9,135 nucleotides of DNA, taken from an uncultured Oscillospiraceae bacterium (GTDB lineage: Bacteria; Bacillota_A; Clostridia; Oscillospirales; Oscillospiraceae). The notes beneath the pieces were generated by a model. That model was not told where the DNA came from. It searched no databases and worked only from the letters and a program-made list of their open reading frames with translations. A program made the translations under genes and the position numbers. Positions 1-5,094 of this stretch are shown here, in pieces (the stretch's first letter is position 1; every line of letters begins with the position of its first letter). The stretch is from contig CAKTGD010000060.1 in the NCBI GenBank assembly GCA_934561335.1, positions 1-9,135 of the forward strand, read 5' to 3'.

Positions 1-1
1 T

Positions 2-1312
2 CTCTTCCACCTTGTCACCGGTCTGCGCTACGTCATCCTTGAAGTAGTTGACGGTGTACTTGAGGGTCTTGGTCTGGTCATTGTCCTTGATGTAGTAGAA
101 GGTGATCTCGGGATGATCCTTATCTACGGTTTTCGTCGCGTCGCCGACAACCGTGTAACCCGTAATTACTTCGGCCTTTTCAACTGGGGTAGCGTCATAG
201 TTGGCCGTGGCGGTCTTGGGATCGTGCAGCACCTTGTTGGTACCCTGCTCCACATACTTGACCGTGTAATCGTACGTGTCCGGGGCATAGTAGAATTTGA
301 CGACAGCTTTCCCGCCAATTTCTACCGTAACCTCTGCAGGTTCAACGCGAATGCACGTATAACCCTCGACAGCCACGGCATTATCTTTAGTAAATCTATG
401 GGTGCCGGGTGTAGCGGGCTCGGTCTTGGACGAAGCTACAGTAGTATCGCTTCCCTCCAACAAATACTGAAATTCGATGCGTCCAAGATCCGCAAATGCA
501 ATATTACCGTCCAGATGCCAAACATACTTATTTTTAGGCGCTTCGTACGTATAATCGGAAGCACCATTGGAAATTGCCAACTGCGTCCAAATAATCTTAT
601 TGACATCAATGGAGCGGTTATACTGGTAGCGTTCGATGGTTTTCAAAGCATTTGCAATATCAGTCTCGCTTGCGCCAGACATATTGCGATAGTCGGGTTC
701 CCCCGATTCGTCCCTTTTCACCCACTGACTCCAACTGGTAGGCTGTGGCACATTCAGCTTGATTTTACCAATGGTATACCAACCATCAGCATTCAACTGT
801 AGGGCTTTGAGTTGATCCGCAGTGGCGCCTGTGATCTTTGTATAGACATACACGTCCTGAGAACTATACTGGCTGGCGCGGGTGTCCACCAGCTGGGGAG
901 CCTCCTGCACGGCGTTGACGTTCGTTTGATCCTTTTTGTCTTGATCATCTTTGTCCGCGCCCTCGTCAGGATTGCCCTGCTTGTCCGTATCGGGATTGTC
1001 CTGCTTGTCCGCGCCGCCGTTCCCATCGGGTACGGGGTCAGCGTCGGGCTTGTCGGTTGTGCCCGGCATGTCCTGTGTGTCGCCGGGCTGTTTGTCGGAC
1101 GATTCGCCGGGCGTTTGCGCCGCGCCGTCAGGCTTTGTGGTATCCGGCGCGCCCTGTGTGTCATCCGGCTTGACGTCCTTCAGGTCGTTTGCCTGCGCTT
1201 CCTGCTTCGGCTGCGCGGCACCATCATCCAGCGACGCGGCAAACGCGCTGGTGGGCACGATGGACAACAGCATGCACAGAGCAAGAAGCGTGGCAACAAA
1301 GCGTTTCTTCAT
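2..1312 (-). CDS. Secreted surface protein with MucBP-like repeats (N-terminal part, runs off window)
   Basis: The frame is open from the ATG at 1312 to the left edge, giving 437 residues without a stop. An AGGAGG ribosome site lies 8 bases upstream. Residues 1-26 are a Sec signal peptide: MKKR, a hydrophobic core, then cleavage near A-F-A-A. Residues 27-140 are a low-complexity acidic linker rich in Asp, Pro, Gln, Lys and Gly with repeated D-K-Q-x-N-P-D units. Residues 152-275 form a globular segment with G-W-Y-T-I-G and W-H-L-D-G motifs, of a kind I associate with Clostridial surface proteins. From about 317 come beta-rich repeats: G-Y-T-C-I ... V-K-F-Y-Y, then Y-T-V-K-Y-V ... G-Y-T-V-V-G ... 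I-T-F-Y-Y, then the start of another (K-Y-T-V-N-Y-F). Alternating YTV.Y, GYT and FYY motifs resemble MucBP/SHIRT-type repeats of adhesins. Function as an adhesin is inferred. Any wall anchor would be beyond the window. Confidence 0.85.
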   Translation of the reverse strand, partial: MKKRFVATLLALCMLLSIVPTSAFAASLDDGAAQPKQEAQANDLKDVKPDDTQGAPDTTKPDGAAQTPGESSDKQPGDTQDMPGTTDKPDADPVPDGNGGADKQDNPDTDKQGNPDEGADKDDQDKKDQTNVNAVQEAPQLVDTRASQYSSQDVYVYTKITGATADQLKALQLNADGWYTIGKIKLNVPQPTSWSQWVKRDESGEPDYRNMSGASETDIANALKTIERYQYNRSIDVNKIIWTQLAISNGASDYTYEAPKNKYVWHLDGNIAFADLGRIEFQYLLEGSDTTVASSKTEPATPGTHRFTKDNAVAVEGYTCIRVEPAEVTVEIGGKAVVKFYYAPDTYDYTVKYVEQGTNKVLHDPKTATANYDATPVEKAEVITGYTVVGDATKTVDKDHPEITFYYIKDNDQTKTLKYTVNYFKDDVAQTGDKVEE

Positions 1313-1337
1313 GTTCTTTTCCTCCTCTGTTATTTTT

Positions 1338-1365
1338 GTGCAGACCTTTATCAAAAATCCTGCAC
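1338..1365 (-). repeat. Inverted repeat in the 5' leader of the surface gene
   Basis: GTGCAG (1338-1343) and CTGCAC (1360-1365) are perfect 6-base arms separated by 16 bases. In the minus-strand transcript they could form a stem just upstream of the ribosome site (AGGAGG at about 1326-1321). It might affect translation or mRNA stability, but 6 base pairs with a large loop is weak and could be chance. Confidence 0.25.
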
Positions 1366-1403
1366 TGGAGTAATGCGGCCGGGCCCGCCGACCCCGCCGC
1401 AAT

Positions 1404-1438
1404 CATGGCATACAAGCCATGGTGTGATTATAGCACAC
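1404..1438. promoter_or_regulatory. Two adjacent inverted repeats over the surface-gene promoter (operator candidate)
   Basis: CATGGC (1404-1409) and GCCATG (1416-1421) are perfect 6-base arms around a 6-base centre at the expected transcript start. Directly next to it, GTGTG (1422-1426) and CACAC (1434-1438) flank the -10 box. Symmetry at -10 and +1 is a common place for a repressor dimer to bind; the first repeat could also form a hairpin at the 5' end of the transcript. No regulator can be named. Confidence 0.4.
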
Positions 1439-1455
1439 TCGTTTATAAAAGCCAA
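1427..1455 (-). promoter_or_regulatory. Promoter of the surface-protein gene
   Basis: Read on the minus strand, TTGGCT (1455-1450) is followed after 17 bases by a perfect TATAAT (1432-1427). This puts the transcript start near 1420 and gives a leader of about 108 bases before the ATG at 1312. The -10 box lies inside an inverted repeat. No better minus-strand promoter was found nearby: a TTGACA at 1478-1473 has no properly spaced -10. Confidence 0.7.
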
Positions 1456-1588
1456 TATCAAACCGATGAATTTGTCAAAATTCGATAAACTGAACAAGAA
1501 CTTAACAAGACAGGTGGATAGACTGACGATAATTTGGGCACGGCGGCGGGCAGAAACACGGCCTGAGGGGGAAAATGGAGGCGGACGG

Positions 1589-1617
1589 TTGACTTTTTCC
1601 CGGCAGCCGCCTATACT
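1589..1617 (+). promoter_or_regulatory. Promoter of the threonine/serine exporter-type gene
   Basis: TTGACT (1589-1594), a 17-base spacer and TATACT (1612-1617) each match the sigma-A consensus at five of six positions. The transcript would start near 1624, leaving a leader of about 44 bases before the ATG at 1668. This also argues against the upstream TTG at 1620 as the start codon. Confidence 0.75.
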
Positions 1618-1667
1618 GTTTGCCGCGAAGAGCTATACCGCAGTCTATCAGAACGGGGGAACGGACT

Positions 1668-2894
1668 ATGGATTATTATCTGCTGACCCATCTGGCTGCC
1701 GATATGGGGTATCAGCTGGCGATGGCCGGCGCGGAGACCTTCCGGGTGGAGGACACCATGCGCCGCATCCTGAAGGCCTATGGCGTTGCCTGCGAGACCT
1801 TTGCCATTCCCAACTGCGTGTCGGTCAGCATCGAGGCGGCCAACGGCAAGCCGCTGATGGTGATGAAGCGCATCGGATACCACGGAAATGATTTGGAGAA
1901 GGTGGAGCAGCTGAACGCGCTGAGCCGCCGCATCTGCACGGAGCGCCCTGCACCGGAGACGGCGCGGCAGTGGATGAAGGAGGCGGCGCGGCGGTGCCGC
2001 ACCTATCACACGGCGGTTTTTTATCTGGGAAACCTGCTGGCCGGACTGGGCTTTTGCATCGTGTTCGGCGGCACGCTGCGGGACGCCCTGTGGGCGGGGG
2101 TGATGGGGCTGGTGATCGGGTTTGTGAACCGCTTTACCTCCCGGCGGGAGGTCAACCCCTTTTTCAGCACCATTATCGCCGCGTTCCTCATGGCGCTGCC
2201 GGCCTATCTGGCGGCGGGGCTGGGGTGGCTGGATAACCCCAACGCCGCCAACATCGGCGCGTTGATGATCCTTGTTCCGGGGCTGCTGATCACCAACTCC
2301 ATGCGGGATATCATCTATGGCGATACCAATTCGGGGATCGTGCGGATCGTGCAGGTGTTTCTCTCGGCGCTGGCCATTGCGCTGGGCACGGCGGCGGCGT
2401 GGCATCTGACGGCGGCGGTCTATGGCCAGACGGCCGCGGAGACGGTGAGCTGGCCTGCATGGGTGCAGGCGGCGGCGGTATTCGTGGGCTGCTGGGGCTT
2501 TGCGATCCTGTTCAATGTCCACGGCCGGGGCTGCGTGCTGTGCGTGGCGGACGGCGCGGCCACTTGGATGGTGTACCTGCTGTGCGTGGCGCTGGGACTG
2601 GGCGTGTACAGCGCCAACATGTTTGCCGCCATTTTTGCCGCCGCCTGCGCCGAGACCATGGCGCGGCTGCGGAAGTGCCCGGTCACGCCCTATCTGGTGA
2701 TCGCGGTGGTGCCGCTGCTGCCGGGGGCCGGTGTGTATTACACCATGTGTCTGGGGCTGGAGGGCAACCTGATGGAGGCGCTGCGCAAGGGACTGGAAAC
2801 GGCTGGGGTTGCCGGTTCGCTGGCGGTGGGCATTTTGCTGACGTCCACGGTGTTCCGGCTGATCTTCCGGCACCGGTATCTGACAGGGGAGTGA
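1668..2894 (+). CDS. ThrE/YjjP-YjjB family exporter, both halves fused
   Basis: This 408-residue inner-membrane protein belongs to the threonine/serine exporter superfamily (DUF1212 plus DUF3815 halves). The soluble N-terminal part (1-115) has G-A-E-T-F-R-V-E-D-T at 21-30, the family signature. Membrane helices follow from about 115 to 250, with the motif L-V-P-G-L-L-I-T-N-S-M-R-D at 202-214 and G-D-T-N-S-G-I at 218-224. The second half (about 265-408) has the YjjB-like V-P-L-L-P-G-A-G-V-Y-Y at 348-358. Corynebacterium ThrE is likewise one chain, whereas E. coli splits the functions into YjjP and YjjB, which have been linked to dicarboxylate (succinate) export. The substrate here cannot be read from sequence: amino acid or organic acid efflux is inferred. 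The start ATG is preceded by GGGGGAA. It is monocistronic, with its own promoter and terminator. Confidence 0.9.
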   Translation: MDYYLLTHLAADMGYQLAMAGAETFRVEDTMRRILKAYGVACETFAIPNCVSVSIEAANGKPLMVMKRIGYHGNDLEKVEQLNALSRRICTERPAPETARQWMKEAARRCRTYHTAVFYLGNLLAGLGFCIVFGGTLRDALWAGVMGLVIGFVNRFTSRREVNPFFSTIIAAFLMALPAYLAAGLGWLDNPNAANIGALMILVPGLLITNSMRDIIYGDTNSGIVRIVQVFLSALAIALGTAAAWHLTAAVYGQTAAETVSWPAWVQAAAVFVGCWGFAILFNVHGRGCVLCVADGAATWMVYLLCVALGLGVYSANMFAAIFAAACAETMARLRKCPVTPYLVIAVVPLLPGAGVYYTMCLGLEGNLMEALRKGLETAGVAGSLAVGILLTSTVFRLIFRHRYLTGE

Positions 2895-2898
2895 AGCA

Positions 2899-2931
2899 AA
2901 GCGGCTCCGCCACGGTGGCGGAGCCGCTTTT
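2899..2931 (+). terminator. Rho-independent terminator shared by the exporter and lysR genes
   Basis: A perfect 14-bp stem (2899-2912 with 2916-2929) closes a 3-base loop and is followed by TT on the plus strand. It begins 5 bases after the exporter stop codon and lies 33 bases beyond the stop of the convergent lysR gene. The stem is symmetric and probably stops transcription from both sides, although the T runs are short. Confidence 0.85.
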
Positions 2932-2963
2932 GGCTTATGAAGGGGCTTATCGAAAAGGGCGGG

Positions 2964-3848
2964 TCACAGCTCGCCGTACTCCGCCACCCATGTCCGTACA
3001 TAGTCCACGAACAGCCGGGTGGAGTTGGAGAGGGCCTTCTTGTCCTTCACGCCGATGCCGATGCTGCGGTGAAAGGTCATGGGCGGGCGGCAGGCGACGA
3101 TGGGATAGGGGCTGTGGCGCACCATCAGCTCCGGCAGCAGGCTGATGCCCAACCCCTCCGACACCATGGCGAGGATGGTTCTGTCCTCCCGGGCGATGTA
3201 CTTCACGTGGGGGCGGATGCCCATCTCGTCAAAGGCCGCCATGATCTCATAGTCGTCGCCCTCCTCCAGCTGGATGAACGGCTCCGAGGCCAGCAGCTCG
3301 CGGGGGAACACATCGCCGCCGGCGCATGGGTGGTCGCAGGGGAGAATGACCTGCAATGCGTCCCGGTGCAGCTGATAGGTTTGCAAGCGCTTCACCGATG
3401 GCAGACGCAGAAAGCCGCAGTCCACCGCGCCGGTGGCGATCCAGTCCTCGATCTGGTCATAGAAGTCGCCGGTGACCACCTCAAACTCGATGTTGGGATA
3501 GAGCTGGCCGAAGCTCTTTAAGATCCGGGGCAGCCACTGGGCCGACACGCTGGAAAAGGTGGCGATCTTCACAAGACCGCTGTCCATGTCCTTCAGGCCC
3601 TCCACCGTCTGCATCAGGGCGTGGTGGGCACTGCACAGCTTTTCGATCTTGGGCAGCACCGCCCGGCCGTCCGCCGTCAGCACCACGCCGCCGCGGTTGC
3701 GGCTGAGCAGGGTGATGCCCAGCTCGCTCTCCAGCGACGTAATGGCGTGGCTGATGCCGGATTGGGTAAAGCTCAGCGCCTCCGCCGCTTTGGTGAAGGT
3801 CCCGCAGGAGACCACCTTTAAAAACACCTGATATTTGGAAATACTCAT
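2964..3848 (-). CDS. LysR-type transcriptional regulator
   Basis: This 294-residue protein has the usual LysR length and layout. The N-terminal winged helix-turn-helix covers about residues 1-60, with F-T-K-A-A-E-A-L-S-F-T-Q-S-G-I-S-H-A-I as the recognition segment (18-36), followed by the typical L-E-x-E-L-G-x-x-L-L-x-R and L-T-x-D-G. A linker helix leads into the periplasmic-binding-protein-like effector domain (about 90-290), with the family-typical M-V-S-E-G-L-G-I-S-L-L-P. The ATG at 3848 follows a GAGGTG ribosome site at a good distance and a strong promoter. The effector and targets cannot be read from the sequence. Divergent neighbours are the usual targets of this family, so the plus-strand transcript starting near 3948 is the first candidate; the convergent exporter is less likely to share control. 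Confidence 0.95.
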   Translation of the reverse strand: MSISKYQVFLKVVSCGTFTKAAEALSFTQSGISHAITSLESELGITLLSRNRGGVVLTADGRAVLPKIEKLCSAHHALMQTVEGLKDMDSGLVKIATFSSVSAQWLPRILKSFGQLYPNIEFEVVTGDFYDQIEDWIATGAVDCGFLRLPSVKRLQTYQLHRDALQVILPCDHPCAGGDVFPRELLASEPFIQLEEGDDYEIMAAFDEMGIRPHVKYIAREDRTILAMVSEGLGISLLPELMVRHSPYPIVACRPPMTFHRSIGIGVKDKKALSNSTRLFVDYVRTWVAEYGEL

Positions 3849-3868
3849 GGTAACACCTCGCTGCCTCC

Positions 3869-3898
3869 ATTATACATTACGGGTGCTCATGAAATCAA
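3869..3898 (-). promoter_or_regulatory. Promoter of the lysR gene
   Basis: On the minus strand, TTGATT (3898-3893) is separated by 18 bases from a perfect TATAAT (3874-3869). The start site would be near 3862, which leaves a very short leader of about 14 bases that still includes the GAGGTG ribosome site. The -35 box is only 14 bases from the -35 box of the plus-strand promoter at 3913, so one bound regulator could cover both. Confidence 0.7.
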
Positions 3899-3912
3899 GA
3901 GGAAAGATGCGT

Positions 3913-3941
3913 TTTACAGATGCAGAAATTCATGCTATGCT
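3913..3941 (+). promoter_or_regulatory. Plus-strand promoter divergent from lysR
   Basis: TTTACA (3913-3918) matches the -35 consensus at five of six positions. After a 17-base spacer comes TATGCT (3936-3941), preceded by TG at 3933-3934 as in extended -10 promoters. Transcription would start near 3948. A perfect inverted repeat, TGCTAT (3933-3938) and ATAGCA (3943-3948), overlaps the -10 box and start site and could be an operator. No gene lies between this promoter and the terminator at 3999-4044. Confidence 0.5.
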
Positions 3942-3947
3942 AATAGC

Positions 3948-4044
3948 ACAGTTCCACCAACTGTACCAATCTTTTCCATATGAGGGTCTTCCCCCCTCAA
4001 ACCGCGCCCGGCCGCAGCCACCTTGCGGCCGGGTGCGGTTTTTT
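3948..4044 (+). ncRNA. Candidate ~97-nt small RNA or attenuated leader
   Basis: A promoter-like site (3913-3941) and a strong plus-strand terminator (3999-4044) bracket about 97 bases with no credible gene. The predicted RNA would have three hairpins in a row: ACAGTT/AACTGT (3948-3953 with 3959-3964) with a CCACC loop; TGAGGG/CCCTCA (3981-3986 with 3994-3999) with a pyrimidine loop; and the terminator stem, whose first base competes with hairpin 2 for A3999. The run TCTTCCCCCCTC (3987-3998) is complementary to purine-rich ribosome sites, as in C-rich-loop regulatory RNAs of Firmicutes. It could instead be a leader controlling read-through into the U32 gene at 4129. I do not recognise it as a known RNA family. 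Existence of the transcript is inferred, not shown. Confidence 0.45.
3999..4044 (+). terminator. Strong one-directional terminator with no gene upstream on its strand
   Basis: The arms 3999-4016 and 4024-4041 form an 18-bp stem, including one G-U pair (4006 with 4034), around a 7-base loop. Six T residues follow at 4039-4044. The other strand has no T run after the stem, so it works on plus-strand transcripts only. It lies 150 bases upstream of the lysR start codon and so cannot serve that gene. Confidence 0.85.
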
Positions 4045-4071
4045 GCGGCGCGCTCGGCAGATTATTTTTAC

Positions 4072-4101
4072 TTGCGCTGCCGCCGGGCAGAGTGCTATAC
4101 T
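4072..4101 (+). promoter_or_regulatory. Promoter of the U32-tex-yhaM operon
   Basis: TTGCGC (4072-4077), an 18-base spacer and TATACT (4096-4101), with TG at 4093-4094 in the extended -10 position. It lies after the terminator and 28 bases before the start codon region, with a start site near 4108. The ribosome site AAGGAG at 4112-4117 would be at the very front of the message. Confidence 0.6.
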
Positions 4102-4128
4102 GGTTTGGAAAAAGGAGCTGCTTTGGTG

Positions 4129-5040
4129 ATGAAGGATATGAATCAGCCCGCCGCGTACTACCATCTGCCGGGGCTTTTTGAATTTTACGAGCTTTACCGT
4201 GTGTTTCTGCCGCTGTTTTACAGCCACCGGGAATACTTCTACGACTGGTGCGCGATCGGCTCAATTTACGGCGCGCCGTCAGACTGCCTGTGGGGCGGCG
4301 GGCGCGTCGGTGCGGGGGAGCACGATCCCCGCGAGGTGCTGGCTTTGACCGGCGCATACGGGATCTCGGCCCGGCTGACGTTCAGCAATTCACTGCTGCG
4401 CAGCGACCATCTTTCCGACCCTGCCTGCAATGCCCTGTGCCGCCTGTTCGAGACGGCGGGAGATGTGGAAAACGGGGTTATCGTCCACTCGGAGCTGCTG
4501 TTGGAGTATCTGAAGCGGAGATATCCGGGGCTGTACTTTGTCTCCTCCACTACCAAGGTCCTGACGGAGTTTCAGGCGCTTGCACAGGAGCTGGCGCGGG
4601 AGGAGTTCCGCTTTGTTGTGCCGGATTTCCGGCTGAATAAGGCCTTTGACCGGCTCGGTGCGCTGCCCCAATGGCAGAAAGATAAGGTGGAGTTTCTCTG
4701 CAATGAGTGCTGCGCCTTCACTTGCCGCCAGCGAAGGGTGTGCTATGAGGCGGTCAGCCGGAGAAATCTGGGGGAGAGCGGCGCGGAGCACCGCTGTACC
4801 GCGCCGGGAGCTGCCGGCGGATACCGGTTTTCCAAGGCGATGGCCAACCCCGGCTTTATCGGCGTGGACGATATAGAGAATATCTATTTGCCAATGGGAT
4901 TTTCTCAGTTTAAGATCGAGGGCCGCGGCCTTGGCAGCGCCCTGATTCTGGAATTCCTCCTCCATTACATGACAAAGCCCGCGTATCAGCTGCGGGTGCG
5001 GGAGGAGATCTATCTGGACAATATGCTGGATCTGTTCTGA
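4129..5040 (+). CDS. Peptidase-U32-like protein (collagenase-like TIM-barrel family)
   Basis: This 303-residue protein carries features of the U32 superfamily: F-K-I-E-G-R-G at 261-267 matches the F-K-I-E-G-R signature, preceded by a segment reading roughly ...D-D-I-E-N-I-Y-L-P-M-G-F. An N-E-C-C-A-F-T-C stretch at 192-199 resembles the Cys motif that binds a 4Fe-4S cluster in U32-type proteins such as UbiU and UbiV; available Cys are 191, 194, 195, 199, 205 and 223. The N-terminal I-G-S-I-Y-G-A-P ... W-G-G-G-R-V (43-60) looks like the first barrel strand. No protease function should be assumed. The frame is open upstream to 3835, but that part crosses a terminator and promoter. AAGGAG at 4112-4117 supports the ATG at 4129, or the in-frame GTG three bases earlier. 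Tex follows after 54 bases with no terminator. Confidence 0.7.
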   Translation: MKDMNQPAAYYHLPGLFEFYELYRVFLPLFYSHREYFYDWCAIGSIYGAPSDCLWGGGRVGAGEHDPREVLALTGAYGISARLTFSNSLLRSDHLSDPACNALCRLFETAGDVENGVIVHSELLLEYLKRRYPGLYFVSSTTKVLTEFQALAQELAREEFRFVVPDFRLNKAFDRLGALPQWQKDKVEFLCNECCAFTCRQRRVCYEAVSRRNLGESGAEHRCTAPGAAGGYRFSKAMANPGFIGVDDIENIYLPMGFSQFKIEGRGLGSALILEFLLHYMTKPAYQLRVREEIYLDNMLDLF

Positions 5041-5094
5041 TGAGGACAGGCCCGGAAGCCCTAGCTATCGAAGAGGAAAGGAACGTATTTTAGT

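Larger units (their letters stand above)
1313..1667. other. Divergent intergenic control region
   Basis: These 355 bases separate the surface-protein gene (minus) from the exporter gene (plus). They hold one promoter for each direction, the inverted repeats at 1338-1365 and 1404-1438, and a direct repeat of AACAAGA at 1493-1499 and 1504-1510 (11-base period). Between about 1511 and 1588 I see nothing recognisable. Open frames crossing the region lack ribosome sites and protein-like composition. Confidence 0.7.

Noticed and set aside
1471..1487. Spo0A-box-like sequence (TTTGTCAAAATTCGA).
   Set aside because: It departs from TTGTCGAA at central positions and no second box was found; not enough to call.
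1620..1667. Upstream TTG start for the exporter (16 extra residues).
   Set aside because: It would lie ahead of the predicted transcript start (~1624), has no ribosome site, and the added residues are not typical of the family.
812..1891. Long plus-strand open frame opposite the surface gene.
   Set aside because: It is the complement of the Asp/Pro-rich coding sequence, has no ribosome site, and runs through promoters and into another gene in a wrong frame.
1611..2873. 420-codon minus-strand open frame opposite the exporter gene.
   Set aside because: Its His/Arg/Gln-rich translation is typical of antisense frames of GC-rich membrane protein genes; the ThrE signatures are on the plus strand.
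3835..4128. The U32 frame stays open 98 codons upstream, suggesting a longer protein starting at 3835 or 3907.
   Set aside because: That stretch contains a strong terminator, two promoters and the lysR start region; its translation does not look like a domain, and AAGGAG at 4112 fits the start at 4129.
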